DNA from: Flavobacteriales bacterium BRH_c54
GTDB taxonomy: Bacteria; Bacteroidota; Bacteroidia; Flavobacteriales_E; Vicingaceae
Direction: 5' to 3'
Assembly (NCBI GenBank): GCA_000961845.1
Contig: LADZ01000054.1
Span: forward strand, 1 to 64,000
Length of the DNA: 64,000 nucleotides
Program-made: the position numbers and the translations under genes
Part shown: in pieces, positions 53,356-62,964 of the stretch
Layout: every line of letters begins with the position of its first letter
Position numbering within the stretch: position 1 is the stretch's first letter
Notes under the pieces: model-generated
Told to the model about the DNA's origin: nothing
The model's input: the letters and a program-made list of their open reading frames with translations, nothing else
Databases searched by the model: none

Positions 53356-54210
53356 ATGAAAAAAACTGAAACTATAATTAAAATCACTTTAGTATTGCTT
53401 TTATTGGGCAGAACAATTCAACATCTTTTTTTCGATTCTCCCATAAGAGGAGTTTTATACAGCAAACACTTTGTAAATCCTATTTTACAATTACTTAATA
53501 TTAACTTTAATGATTACATTAATTCTCCCAACTTAGATGATTCCATTAACACTGTAATTATTATAATAGGTATACTATTTTTAACTTTAAGTGGATTAAC
53601 CCTACTCTTATATCAACTAAACAATACCGCAAAAAAAATTGTACTTTATTTTTCTTGTTTTATGCTTGTATTAATAGCTTTTGGATATTTCAAAGAAAAA
53701 TCATTAAGCATAGGTCAGTTTTTTGAATATTCATCTCAAATGTTTTTGCCTTTATTCTTCCTAATTAAAAAACAAAAACAATTATTTTTTTTTAAACTCA
53801 CTATAGGAATAACGTTTTTTTGTCACGGGTTATATGCTATTGGTTACTATCCTATTCCAGCAAATTTTGTTCAGATGATAATATCAGGTACAAGTTTTAA
53901 TAATGAACAAGCATTCATATTCTTACATCTTGTTGGAGTGCTAGATTTTATTTTTGCAATAGCCATATTTATCCCTAAAATTGAAACTCCATTTTTATGG
54001 TATGGAGTCATTTGGGGTTTTCTAACCTCATTTGCACGTATATATACAAATGTTTATGTTGATTTTTTCTCATCCACTTTGTTTTATTGGATTTATGAAT
54101 TTTTGGTAAGAATTCCTCATTTTATAATTCCACTTTATTTAATTTTGATGAAAAAAAATAATCTTTCTTTCTTAAAAAGAAATATTTTTAACAGGAGGAT
54201 TGCCAATTAA
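53356..54210 (+). CDS. DoxX-like polytopic membrane protein
   Basis: A 284-residue inner-membrane protein with about eight hydrophobic helices and many aromatic residues; short basic loops. Length and layout resemble DoxX-type proteins, though no diagnostic motif is certain. Function unknown. Its 3' end overlaps the rpmE2 promoter. Divergent from the phosphoesterase operon across a 130-base AT-rich gap where no firm promoter was found. Confidence 0.6.
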   Translation: MKKTETIIKITLVLLLLGRTIQHLFFDSPIRGVLYSKHFVNPILQLLNINFNDYINSPNLDDSINTVIIIIGILFLTLSGLTLLLYQLNNTAKKIVLYFSCFMLVLIAFGYFKEKSLSIGQFFEYSSQMFLPLFFLIKKQKQLFFFKLTIGITFFCHGLYAIGYYPIPANFVQMIISGTSFNNEQAFIFLHLVGVLDFIFAIAIFIPKIETPFLWYGVIWGFLTSFARIYTNVYVDFFSSTLFYWIYEFLVRIPHFIIPLYLILMKKNNLSFLKRNIFNRRIAN

Positions 54211-54229
54211 AAAAATATTACTAAATTTG
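54200..54229 (+). promoter_or_regulatory. rpmE2 promoter
   Basis: TTG (54200-54202), 19 bases, TAAATTTG (54222-54229): excellent Bacteroidota-type promoter, overlapping the last codons of the membrane-protein gene and 37 bases upstream of the L31 ATG. Confidence 0.75.
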
Positions 54230-54266
54230 CCTCCCCTTAGAAAATACAAGATTTAAATTTAAAAAA

Positions 54267-54521
54267 ATGAAAAAAGAAATACATCCGGAAAATTACAGAT
54301 TAGTAGTATTTAAAGACATGTCTAATGAATACTCTTTTTTAAGTAGATCAGCTACTAACACTAAAGAAACTATTGTTTGGGAAGATGGTAATGAATATCC
54401 TTTGGTTAAATTGGAGATTTCTCATAAGTCTCACCCATTTTACACAGGAAAAATTCAATTGGTGGATACTGCAGGACGTATTGACAAATTTAAAAACAGA
54501 TACGGAAAGCATTCTAAATAA
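54267..54521 (+). CDS. rpmE2: 50S ribosomal protein L31, type B
   Basis: An 84-residue ribosomal protein of the large subunit. The start [20 protein letters not shown] and the later [20 protein letters not shown] match bL31. It lacks the four-cysteine zinc site of type A L31, so it is the zinc-independent type B. It has its own promoter and a terminator. Confidence 0.96.
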   Translation: MKKEIHPENYRLVVFKDMSNEYSFLSRSATNTKETIVWEDGNEYPLVKLEISHKSHPFYTGKIQLVDTAGRIDKFKNRYGKHSK

Positions 54522-54540
54522 ATTAATCTTAACAGATTTT

Positions 54541-54575
54541 AAGTCCTTTCGTTATTGCGGAAGGGCTTTTTTTTT
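54541..54575 (+). terminator. hairpin terminator after rpmE2
   Basis: Stem AAGTCCTTTCG / CGGAAGGGCTT (11 pairs including two G-U) around a 6-base loop, followed by a run of T. Confidence 0.88.
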
Positions 54576-54604
54576 GTACTTTCGAAAACAAAACAACACT
54601 ACAG

Positions 54605-55783
54605 ATGAACGTCATTTTTTTTGAAACCAACAGAGAAAGCTTACTTCCTTTAGTTTTTGCTAAACCTATTGCCAAACTTAGAGTTGGCATCACCACCATT
54701 GAAGAAAAATGGATGGATTTTTTGTCTGTAAGCGAAGAAAATATTTCTTACCTAACAGAAACTTATCTTTCAAAAAAATTTAAACTGAATACTGCTAAGG
54801 AGAATTTATTTATCAATGGTAGTTTTTTACCAACATCAGAACTTGTTGCTTTTATAAAAAATGAACTTCAACTAAACGAAGCCCTTATTTGCAATGATGA
54901 AATTGTAGTAGCAAAAACAAACTTAGAAATTTTTAATTCCGAATCCTTTGAAAATCTAATTGATATAACAGATTTCTATTTAACTTCAATTAGCACTGTA
55001 ACTGATATCTTCACAACAAATCACGAAGCTATTGAACAAGATTTTGAAAGATTGACTAAAAATAAAAAATCTGCAAAAGCCAACGAAACTAACACCATAA
55101 TTGGAAACAAGGTTTTTATTGAAGAAGGTGCTACAATTACTGGATCCATTCTAAACAGTAATTTTGGAGCCATCTACATTAGTAAAAATGCCGAAATTAT
55201 GGAAGGCAGCTTAGTTCGAGGCCCTTTTGCTCTTTGCGAAAATGCTACCTTAAAAATGGGAACAAAAATTTATGGAGCTACTACCATTGGTCCTCACTCA
55301 AAAGTTGGTGGAGAAGTTAACAACTCTGTAATTCAAGGATATTCCAATAAAGGACACGATGGCTTTTTGGGAAATTCTGTTATAGGAGAATGGTGTAATT
55401 TAGGTGCCGACACCAATAATTCTAACTTAAAAAACAATTATGGCGAAGTAAAATTATGGGACTATACTTCTAAAAAATTAGAAAACACACGTTTACAATT
55501 TTGTGGATTAATTATGGGAGATCATACAAAATGCGGCATAAATACGATGTTTAATACTGGAACTATAGCAGGTTTTTCGGCTAATATTTATGGTAGTGGT
55601 TTTCAAGATAAATTTATTCCATCATTTTCTTGGGGAGGAAATGGAGAAACTACAACTTACCAATTAGAAAAAGCCCTTGAAACTGCTGAAAAAGTTATGG
55701 AAAGAAGAGGTATACTACTTACCAAAGAAGATAAAGCTATTTTTGCTGCCATACATCAGCAAACTTCTGAATACAGAAAGTAA
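54605..55783 (+). CDS. GlmU-like sugar-nucleotide transferase family protein (alternative Bacteroidota GlmU)
   Basis: A 392-residue cytoplasmic protein. The N-terminal half (~1-180) is a divergent nucleotidyltransferase-like region without a clear GlmU G-x-G-T-R-M signature. The C-terminal half (~170-350) is a left-handed beta-helix made of hexapeptide repeats (IGNKVFIEEGATITGSIL, IYGATTIGPHSKVGGEV). The pattern GEWCNLGADTNNSNLKNNYG is characteristic. I recognise it as the family called GlmU in Bacteroidota, which may make UDP-GlcNAc for envelope synthesis. It is followed by lon after a 121-base gap. Confidence 0.9.
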   Translation: MNVIFFETNRESLLPLVFAKPIAKLRVGITTIEEKWMDFLSVSEENISYLTETYLSKKFKLNTAKENLFINGSFLPTSELVAFIKNELQLNEALICNDEIVVAKTNLEIFNSESFENLIDITDFYLTSISTVTDIFTTNHEAIEQDFERLTKNKKSAKANETNTIIGNKVFIEEGATITGSILNSNFGAIYISKNAEIMEGSLVRGPFALCENATLKMGTKIYGATTIGPHSKVGGEVNNSVIQGYSNKGHDGFLGNSVIGEWCNLGADTNNSNLKNNYGEVKLWDYTSKKLENTRLQFCGLIMGDHTKCGINTMFNTGTIAGFSANIYGSGFQDKFIPSFSWGGNGETTTYQLEKALETAEKVMERRGILLTKEDKAIFAAIHQQTSEYRK

Positions 55784-55812
55784 AATCCGCCAAAAATTCC
55801 GATTTACATTAA

Positions 55813-55829
55813 TTGGCACAACCCTTGAA
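55813..55829 (+). promoter_or_regulatory. sigma-54-like promoter element upstream of lon
   Basis: TTGGCACA-N4-TTGAA: the -24 box TTGGCAC is an exact match to the sigma-54 consensus; the -12 box reads TTGA instead of TTGC, with correct spacing. It lies about 90 bases upstream of the lon ATG. No -7 TAnnTTTG box is seen in the gap. Confidence 0.45.
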
Positions 55830-55904
55830 TCATTGATATTGCTGAATTTTCAGTACTATTTTATTTTTTATAATGTCAAATTGACTTATTAATTTTTTAT
55901 TACA

Positions 55905-58373
55905 ATGAAAGACACATTTAATTTCGACAACCTTACTATTTCAAATATAATTGATGACGACACAGAATTTATCCCTCTTTTATCTTCTGATGATGAAGAT
56001 CAAATGAATTCTGAAGAAACACCTAAAGAACTACCCCTACTTCCTTTAAGAAACACCGTTTTATTTCCTGGTGTAATTATTCCCATAACTGTTGGAAGAG
56101 ACAAATCCATAAAGCTTATAAAAGAAGCTTATAATGGAGATAAAACACTTGGTGTTGTTGCTCAAAAAAACGATGCTATTGAAGATCCTGAACCAAAAGA
56201 TTTGAATGAAATCGGAACAGTTGCCCATATCTTAAAAATGCTTCGTATGCCCGATGGGAACACCACCGTTATCATTCAGGGTAAAAAACGATTTAAAATA
56301 AAAGAATTCACTCAAACAACTCCTTATTTAAAGGCTAGAGTTAAAGAATTTAATCAGTTAGAAAAACCTGAAGGTAGAAAATTTAATGCTCTGGTAAGCT
56401 CTATTAAAGATTTAGCTACTCAAATTATTCAACAATCTCCAAGTATTCCTACCGAAGCGACTTTTGCTATTAAAAACATAGAAAGTCCTACTTTTTTAAT
56501 CAACTTTATCGCTTCTAACATGAATGCAGGAGTGAAGGAAAAACAAACCTTACTAGAAATTCCTGAATTACAAGAGAGAGCCAATTTATTATTACAACAC
56601 TTAACCAAAGAACTTCAGTTACTAGAATTAAAAAACGATATTCAGTCTAAAGTCAGAACAGATTTAGACAAACAACAAAGAGATTATTTTCTTAATCAAC
56701 AAATTAAGCAAATACAAGAAGAACTTGGTGGCGATCCTCAACAACAAGAAATTGCTGAGTTCAGAAAAAAAGCCAAAACAAAAAAGTGGAACAAAACAGT
56801 CAAAGAACGTTTTGAAAAAGAAATTGGCAAACTTGAAAGACTAAATCCACAAGCGGCAGAATATTCTGTTCAATCTAACTATATTGAAACCTTATTAGAA
56901 CTCCCTTGGGAAAAATATTCTAAAGATAATTTTGATTTAAAAAGAGCTCAACGTATTTTAGATAGAGACCATTATGGTTTAGAAAAAGTTAAAGAAAGAA
57001 TTATTGAGCACTTAGCCGTACTAAAACTAAAAGGCGATTTAAAATCTCCCATTCTTTGTCTTTACGGGCCCCCAGGAGTTGGAAAAACCTCTCTTGGCAA
57101 ATCTGTTGCCGAAGCGTTAGGCAGAAAGTATATAAGAATGTCGTTAGGTGGATTAAGGGATGAAGCAGAAATTAGAGGTCACCGAAAAACTTATATTGGG
57201 GCAATGCCGGGAAGAATTATTCAAAGTTTAAAAAAAGTAGAATCCTCTAACCCTGTTTTTGTTTTAGACGAAATAGATAAAGTTGGAGCAAGTCATCAAG
57301 GTGATCCATCTTCAGCTTTATTAGAAGTTTTAGACCCCGAACAAAACGATAGTTTTTATGATAACTTTTTAGAATTAGATTACGATTTATCTAAAATTTT
57401 ATTCATTGCTACCGCCAATTCATTATCAACCATTCAGCCTGCACTTAGAGACCGAATGGAAATTATTGAAATGAACGGCTACACAATTGAAGAAAAAGTA
57501 GAAATTGCTACAAGACATTTAATTCCTAAGTTGATACAAAACCACGGGCTACAAAAAAATCAATTGCAAATCCCTAAAAAAGTAATTGAGAAAATAGCAA
57601 GTGAATATACAAGAGAATCTGGTGTTAGAAATTTAGAAAAGAAACTAGCAAAAGTTGTTCGTCAAAAAGCCAAACAAATTGCTATGGAAGAAGAAAACTA
57701 TAACCCAAAAGTAGTAATGGACAACCTTGTTGATTTATTAGGTCCGGGACATTCAAAAGACAAATACCAAGGCAATGATGTTGCCGGAGTTGTTACAGGG
57801 TTAGCATGGACTTCTGTTGGTGGCGATATTTTGTTTATAGAAACCAGTTTAAGTAAAGGAAAAGGAAAACTTACCCTTACTGGAAATTTAGGTGATGTAA
57901 TGAAAGAATCTGCAATTATAGCACTCGCTTACCTTAAAGCTCATGCCGATATTCTTGATATTAGTCCGGAGACTTTTGATAAATGGGACACTCACATTCA
58001 CGTTCCTGAAGGAGCAACGCCAAAAGATGGACCTTCGGCAGGAATCACTATGCTTACAGCCTTAGCATCGGCATTTACACAACGTAAAGTAAAGGCTAAT
58101 TTAGCTATGACTGGTGAAATTACATTGAGAGGCCGAGTATTACCTGTTGGTGGAATTAAAGAAAAAATATTGGCTGCAAAACGTGCTGAAATCAAGGAAA
58201 TCATTCTTTCTAAAGATAATGAAAAAGACATCAAAGAGATAAAACAAGATTATTTAACAGGTCTTAAATTTCACTATGTAGAAAATATGACCGAAGTAAT
58301 TGATTACGCACTTACCAAACAAAAAGTAAAAAATGCTATTAATATTACTGAAAAACAACAATTAAGAAATTAA
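55905..58373 (+). CDS. lon: Lon protease (endopeptidase La)
   Basis: An ATP-dependent serine protease that removes damaged and regulatory proteins. The 822-residue LonA protein has an acidic N-terminal extension, the Lon substrate-binding domain (~40-240, [19 protein letters not shown]), the AAA+ module with Walker [10 protein letters not shown] (~388-396) and Walker [13 protein letters not shown], and the protease domain with catalytic Ser711 (DGPSAGITM) and Lys754 ([12 protein letters not shown]). The N-terminal extension (~1-35) is acidic and typical of this phylum. Regulation: the gap upstream contains a sigma-54-like element. Confidence 0.97.
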   Translation: MKDTFNFDNLTISNIIDDDTEFIPLLSSDDEDQMNSEETPKELPLLPLRNTVLFPGVIIPITVGRDKSIKLIKEAYNGDKTLGVVAQKNDAIEDPEPKDLNEIGTVAHILKMLRMPDGNTTVIIQGKKRFKIKEFTQTTPYLKARVKEFNQLEKPEGRKFNALVSSIKDLATQIIQQSPSIPTEATFAIKNIESPTFLINFIASNMNAGVKEKQTLLEIPELQERANLLLQHLTKELQLLELKNDIQSKVRTDLDKQQRDYFLNQQIKQIQEELGGDPQQQEIAEFRKKAKTKKWNKTVKERFEKEIGKLERLNPQAAEYSVQSNYIETLLELPWEKYSKDNFDLKRAQRILDRDHYGLEKVKERIIEHLAVLKLKGDLKSPILCLYGPPGVGKTSLGKSVAEALGRKYIRMSLGGLRDEAEIRGHRKTYIGAMPGRIIQSLKKVESSNPVFVLDEIDKVGASHQGDPSSALLEVLDPEQNDSFYDNFLELDYDLSKILFIATANSLSTIQPALRDRMEIIEMNGYTIEEKVEIATRHLIPKLIQNHGLQKNQLQIPKKVIEKIASEYTRESGVRNLEKKLAKVVRQKAKQIAMEEENYNPKVVMDNLVDLLGPGHSKDKYQGNDVAGVVTGLAWTSVGGDILFIETSLSKGKGKLTLTGNLGDVMKESAIIALAYLKAHADILDISPETFDKWDTHIHVPEGATPKDGPSAGITMLTALASAFTQRKVKANLAMTGEITLRGRVLPVGGIKEKILAAKRAEIKEIILSKDNEKDIKEIKQDYLTGLKFHYVENMTEVIDYALTKQKVKNAINITEKQQLRN

Positions 58374-58448
58374 TAATCAGTGATTTAATTTTATTAACAA
58401 TGTTGATAATTATTAATAATTAATTCGCAGTTAGCACTCATAAAAAAT

Positions 58449-58456
58449 TACTTTTG
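58449..58456 (+). promoter_or_regulatory. predicted -7 box for dnaN
   Basis: TACTTTTG fits TAnnTTTG, 41 bases upstream of the dnaN ATG. The -33 element is not clear (GTTAGC near 58430). Confidence 0.45.
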
Positions 58457-58497
58457 TTACACTTATAAAACAAGACAATTAAATAATTTACATACAT

Positions 58498-59619
58498 ATG
58501 AAATTTATAGTAACAAGTACAGCATTATTAAAAAAACTACAACAAATTAGTGGCGTATTAAGTACCAACAATACATTGCCAATTTTAGATAATTTTTTGT
58601 TTGAGATAAAAGACGGAGAACTATCTGTTACCGCTTCAGATTTAGAAACAACTATTTCCACAAAGCTTAGTATTGAATCTAAAGAAGATGGAATTATTGC
58701 TATTCCAGCTAAGTTATTGTTAGATACCTTAAAAACTTTTCCTACTCAACCACTTACTTTTACTATTGATAGCAAAGATTTTGGTATCGAAATCACATCT
58801 GATGAAGGAAAATATAAATTGAGTGGTTTAAATGGTGAAGAGTTTCCCAAAACTCCTGAAATTGAAAAGCCATCAACCATAAAAATTAATGCCGACATTA
58901 TTGAAAATGCTATCAACAAAACATTATTTGCTACAGGTAATGATGAGTTAAGACCTGTTATGTCAGGAGTATTTTTTGAATTAAATAATGACGACATCAC
59001 TTTTGTAGCAACAGATGCTCACAAGCTAGTAAAGTATAGAAGAACAGATTTAGGAGCCAAAACAGGCTCTTCATTCATCTTTCCTAAAAAACCTTTAACC
59101 TTACTGAAAAACATTTTAAGTAATGTTAGCGATGACGTAACTATAAAATACAACGAAACCAACGCAGCTTTTGAATTTGAATCTACTAAACTAATTTCTA
59201 GATTAATTGATGGTAAATATCCAAACTACAATGCTGTAATTCCAACAGAAAACCCTAATGTACTTACCGTTGAAAGAAGTAAATTTTTAACTGCCTTAAA
59301 AAGAGTAGCGATATTCTCTAACAAAACGACCCACCAAATAAAACTTAAAATGTCAGGCAGCGAATTACAAATTTCTGCTGAAGATTTAGACTTTTCTAAT
59401 GAAGCCGTTGAAAGACTTACTTGCCAGTTTGAAGGTGAAGATATGGAAATAGGATTTAATGCAGCATTTTTATTGGAAATGTTAACCAATTTAACATCAG
59501 ACAATGTTAGTATTGCGATGTCTGCTCCAAACAGAGCCGGGATTTTAACCCCTATAGAAAAAGAAGACGACAACGAAGAAGTGTTGATGTTGGTAATGCC
59601 TGTAATGTTAAACAACTAA
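58498..59619 (+). CDS. dnaN: DNA polymerase III beta sliding clamp
   Basis: The ring that tethers DNA polymerase III to DNA. The 373-residue length is typical of DnaN. Three repeated clamp domains are seen; landmarks are STNNTLPILDNFLFEIKDGE (domain 1), NAINKTLFATGNDELRPVMSGVFFEL (domain 2) and FPKKPLTLLKNIL plus the C-terminal VLMLVMPVMLNN, the usual end of the protein. dnaA and recF are not adjacent, so there is no sign of the replication origin here. A peptidase gene follows after 22 bases. Confidence 0.97.
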   Translation: MKFIVTSTALLKKLQQISGVLSTNNTLPILDNFLFEIKDGELSVTASDLETTISTKLSIESKEDGIIAIPAKLLLDTLKTFPTQPLTFTIDSKDFGIEITSDEGKYKLSGLNGEEFPKTPEIEKPSTIKINADIIENAINKTLFATGNDELRPVMSGVFFELNNDDITFVATDAHKLVKYRRTDLGAKTGSSFIFPKKPLTLLKNILSNVSDDVTIKYNETNAAFEFESTKLISRLIDGKYPNYNAVIPTENPNVLTVERSKFLTALKRVAIFSNKTTHQIKLKMSGSELQISAEDLDFSNEAVERLTCQFEGEDMEIGFNAAFLLEMLTNLTSDNVSIAMSAPNRAGILTPIEKEDDNEEVLMLVMPVMLNN

Positions 59620-59641
59620 GAAGGCATAACTCTTCAACATC

Positions 59642-60571
59642 ATGAATTTTGATTTACTTCAACAACTTTGTAAAATTCATGCTCCTTCCGGTAGTGAAGA
59701 AGCGATGACAACCTTTCTTTTAAAACACATCAAAAAAGAGCAAAAAAACTGGAAAGTTCAACCTGAAATTTTAATAGGGGAAGACTTTCAGGATTGTATT
59801 ATACTGATTTTCGGAGAACCAAGAACAGCTATTTTTGCTCATATGGATTCTGTTGGATATACAGTTGGATATGACAATAATCTAATTAAAATTGGTGGTC
59901 CTTCTGCTAAAAAAGGAGCTAAATTAGTTGGAGAAGATAATCAAGGAAAAATAACCTGTACACTTGAAGCCATAGAAGACGAACATGAATTTTTAACCTT
60001 TTCGGCAAAATACAAAAGAACAATAGATAGAGGCACAACACTTACTTATCAACCTAATTTTAGAGAAGACAACAACTATATTCAGTGTTGTTATATGGAC
60101 AACCGTTTAGGTGTTTGGAGTGCTTTAGAAGTTGCCAAAACCTTAGAAAACGGAGCTATTGTATTCTCAGCCTGGGAAGAACATGGAGGAGGAAGTATTG
60201 GTTATTTAGCCAAATTTTTATACGAAGGCTTTGGTGTAAAACAAGCATTAATTTCAGATATAACTTGGGTAACAGAAGGAGTAAAACATGGAAAAGGCGT
60301 TGCTATTTCTATGCGAGATTCCGGAATACCAAGAAGAAGCTACATTAATAAAATTGTTGATTTAGCAACAAAAAGTAAAATTCCTTTTCAACTTGAAGTA
60401 GAAAGTGCCGGAGGAAGTGATGGTAATGCACTGCAACGTTCTCCCTACCCATTCGATTGGTGTTTTATAGGTGCGCCCGAGGACAATGTTCACTCTCCTG
60501 ATGAGAAAGTACACAAGAAAGACATCAAAGCCATGGTGGGGATGTATCAGTATTTAATGAAGACATTGTAA
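59642..60571 (+). CDS. M42-type metallopeptidase (aminopeptidase-like)
   Basis: A 309-residue cytoplasmic peptidase of the M42/M20-related group. It has the di-metal pattern: AHMDSVGY (His ligand, Asp), YMDNRLGV (bridging Asp), WEEHGGGSIG (catalytic Glu and Glu ligand), and APEDNVHSPDEKV (last His ligand). The length is a little short for M42. Substrate not determined; aminopeptidase or deblocking activity is likely. It lies 22 bases downstream of dnaN in the same direction. Confidence 0.85.
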   Translation: MNFDLLQQLCKIHAPSGSEEAMTTFLLKHIKKEQKNWKVQPEILIGEDFQDCIILIFGEPRTAIFAHMDSVGYTVGYDNNLIKIGGPSAKKGAKLVGEDNQGKITCTLEAIEDEHEFLTFSAKYKRTIDRGTTLTYQPNFREDNNYIQCCYMDNRLGVWSALEVAKTLENGAIVFSAWEEHGGGSIGYLAKFLYEGFGVKQALISDITWVTEGVKHGKGVAISMRDSGIPRRSYINKIVDLATKSKIPFQLEVESAGGSDGNALQRSPYPFDWCFIGAPEDNVHSPDEKVHKKDIKAMVGMYQYLMKTL

Positions 60572-60612
60572 GAAGTCCTTACAATATCATCTTCATACTC
60601 CAAATATATAAA

Positions 60613-60972
60613 TTAATAATACACCACTTTTTGAACATCAACTACATTGTTGTTTTCATCAAGTACTTTTACAAAATAAACACCTTTATTTCCTAAACTA
60701 GATAAATCTATACTGTTATTTATTGAATTAACATAAACTATTTGACCTAACAAGTTGTTAATCTCTATTTTATATCCTTTTGTATTTGCTTTGTTTTCTA
60801 TATTAACTGCAATAGTAGAATTGGTAGGATTAGGATAAATCTGAACGTTTGACATATATTTTTGTTCCTCAATTGAAACAACTCCTTCATTACATAAAGC
60901 TAGAATTTCATTTGCTGCCAATGCTCTATTATATATTCTTACATCATCTATATTTCCATAAAAAAATTTTAT
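60613..60972 (-). pseudogene. 3' remnant of a LamG/T9SS type-A surface protein gene
   Basis: A minus-strand frame open from base 60972 to the TAA at 60613, with no ATG near its start and a stop (TGA) just upstream. Its first residues (YGNIDDVRIYNRALAANEIL) match the C-terminal end of a LamG/concanavalin-like lectin domain, and the rest (VQIYPNPTNSTIAVNIENK ... KGVYFVKVLDE) is a type-A T9SS sorting domain. The main body and signal peptide are missing, and upstream sequence shows no further LamG coding. It is therefore a truncated relic, not a working small gene, although a short product from the TTG at 60921 cannot be excluded. Confidence 0.75.
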
Positions 60973-61233
60973 TCATCTTATTTGATTTCAAATTAACACT
61001 AATGAACGGATTTCGCAAATTAAGTTGAATTAAAAAATTAAATTTTATTTCACTAAAAAATGTAGATTTGAATTGTTGACTAAATAATCCATTTATTTCT
61101 ACTCTAAACAAAAAAACAAGCTAAAAGGTTAAAATTACTATTACTAGTATAACTAAAAATTTGAGAAAATATAGTAATATTGTATTGCTGTTAATATGAT
61201 AGTTTAATCGAAAAGTTACTAGTTTTAAGAAAA
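60973..61233. other. AT-rich gap before the polysaccharide genes
   Basis: 260 bases without a gene. Very AT-rich. I found no good promoter, repeat or RNA motif, and no LamG coding sequence that would extend the neighbouring remnant. It is probably the point where the older gene was lost and the polysaccharide genes begin. Confidence 0.6.
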
Positions 61234-62331
61234 ATGAAGTTACCAAAACTGATTACTCAAACCAAACCATTTACACCAAATATAGAAGATTATTTTGATA
61301 AAATCAGATATATGTTTGATGTTTCTTGGTTTACCAATCATGGGAAATTTGTAACAGAATTCGAACAAAAAATGGCCGAATATTTCGATTCCAAATATTT
61401 TGTACTAGTAACAAACGGAACAATAGCAATACAATTAGCTATCCGAGCTCTTGGTCTGAAAGGAGAGATAATAACAACCCCTTTTTCTTATGTTGCAACA
61501 ACATCATCAATTGTTTGGGAAAACTGCATCCCTATTTTTGCCGATATTTCTCTAACCAATTTAAATATTGATTGTAGTAAAATTGAAACCTTAATTACGG
61601 ATAAAACTTCTGCAATATTAGCTACAAATGTTTTTGGTTACCCTTGTGATTTTTCAGCGTTAAAAAAAATTGCAGAACAATATAACCTTAAATTAATTTT
61701 TGATAATGCTCATGGATTTGGTTCTAAAAAAAATGGACAATCTTTGATGAATTTTGGAGATGTATCTACAATTAGTTTTCATGCTACAAAACTATTTCAT
61801 AGCATTGAAGGTGGTGGTATTTCTTGTAACTCGAAAGATACTTACGAAAAACTATTATTATTAAGGAATTTCGGACACACCTCTCCTATTAGTTTTGATG
61901 GACTAGGTATTAATGCAAAAATGAATGAAGTGTGTGCTTCAATGGGATTATGTAATTATCCATATATCGATAAAATTTTAATAACCCGAAAAAATCAATG
62001 GCAATATTATTTTAATCATATAATAAATAAAAAAATTACCAAACTAATATATAAAAATATAGATATAGAGTATAATCATGCTTATTTCCCCATAATATTA
62101 GACTCCGAAATAACAACATTAAAATTATATGATTTTTTATTAAATAATAATATTCAAACTAGAAGATACTTTTATCCTTCTCTGAACAAATTAAATTACG
62201 TAGATTATATAAGTTGCAAAAACTCTGAGAATATTAGTTCTAGGATTTTATGTTTACCATTATATTTTGATTTAACAGAAGAAGAACAATCGATAATTTG
62301 TGAATTAATTAATAATTTTAAAATATGGTAA
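61234..62331 (+). CDS. DegT/DnrJ/EryC1/StrS-family sugar aminotransferase
   Basis: A 365-residue pyridoxal-phosphate enzyme that adds an amino group to a keto-sugar nucleotide. Family motifs: LVTNGTIAIQLAIRALGL (cofactor pocket), TPFSYVATTSSIVWENCIPIFAD, and the Schiff-base Lys in FHATKLFHSIEGGGI. Compared with WecE, VioA and related enzymes it could make a 4-amino-4,6-dideoxy sugar. The next two genes, an acetyltransferase and a WecF-like transferase, fit a dTDP-Fuc4NAc pathway (WecE-like step), but the sugar is inferred from context. The region is visibly more AT-rich than the core genes, suggesting transfer. Confidence 0.92.
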   Translation: MKLPKLITQTKPFTPNIEDYFDKIRYMFDVSWFTNHGKFVTEFEQKMAEYFDSKYFVLVTNGTIAIQLAIRALGLKGEIITTPFSYVATTSSIVWENCIPIFADISLTNLNIDCSKIETLITDKTSAILATNVFGYPCDFSALKKIAEQYNLKLIFDNAHGFGSKKNGQSLMNFGDVSTISFHATKLFHSIEGGGISCNSKDTYEKLLLLRNFGHTSPISFDGLGINAKMNEVCASMGLCNYPYIDKILITRKNQWQYYFNHIINKKITKLIYKNIDIEYNHAYFPIILDSEITTLKLYDFLLNNNIQTRRYFYPSLNKLNYVDYISCKNSENISSRILCLPLYFDLTEEEQSIICELINNFKIW

Positions 62332-62963
62332 TTATAGGAACAGGAGGTTTTGCATTAGAATCTTATGAAGTTTTATTAGAACAAAATTTTAAAGGAGAAA
62401 TTATATTTTATAACGACATCGATCCTCTTTTTAAGTTTAATATTCCACAATTAAAAAACTCCCAAATAATACGCTCTTATAATGAACTAAAAGAATATTT
62501 TAAAGTTAATGATACTAAATACATTCTTGGAGTCGGCAATCCAAAAGTAAGAGAACTACTATTTAAAAAATTTAATAAAATAGGAGGAACTGCCTTTAAC
62601 TTAATATCTCCTATGTCGAAAATAGGTAATTTACAAAATGTTTTAGGAACAGGAGTCAATATAATGACAGGAACAATTGTTACTTCAGATATAACTATTT
62701 CTAATGGAGTCTTAATTAATCTTAATTGTACAATTGGTCATGGCTGCAAAATAGGGAAATTTTCAGAAATTTGTCCTAGCGTTAACATTTCAGGTAATTG
62801 CCATATAGGTGACAATGTTTTCATTGGTACAGGGGCAACTATTATTCCGAATATTAAAATAGGATCTAGAGCAATTATTGCCGCAGGAAGTGTTGTTATT
62901 AAAGATGTTGAAGAGAATACAATGGTTGCAGGCAATCCAGCTACTTTTAAAAAATTAATTTAA
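62325..62963 (+). CDS. PglD/NeuD-type sugar O/N-acetyltransferase
   Basis: A 212-residue enzyme of the NeuD/PglD family. The N-terminal ~90 residues are a Rossmann-like sugar-nucleotide domain (MVIIGTGGFALESYEVL). The C-terminal half is a left-handed beta-helix (ISNGVLINLNCTIGHGCKIG) with the catalytic His of GHGCKIG; NPATFKKLI ends the protein. In PglD this His activates the sugar's 4-amino group for acetyl transfer from acetyl-CoA. It overlaps the aminotransferase gene by 7 bases, as expected if it acetylates that enzyme's product. Confidence 0.9.
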   Translation: MVIIGTGGFALESYEVLLEQNFKGEIIFYNDIDPLFKFNIPQLKNSQIIRSYNELKEYFKVNDTKYILGVGNPKVRELLFKKFNKIGGTAFNLISPMSKIGNLQNVLGTGVNIMTGTIVTSDITISNGVLINLNCTIGHGCKIGKFSEICPSVNISGNCHIGDNVFIGTGATIIPNIKIGSRAIIAAGSVVIKDVEENTMVAGNPATFKKLI

Positions 62964-62964
62964 T

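Noticed and set aside
55677-55892. Short plus-strand frame in the lon upstream region.
   Set aside because: Most of it overlaps the GlmU-like gene in another frame; the rest is non-coding and holds the sigma-54-like site.
58374-58497. Chromosome replication origin near dnaN.
   Set aside because: No dnaA gene and no cluster of DnaA boxes were seen; dnaN is often separate from the origin in this phylum.
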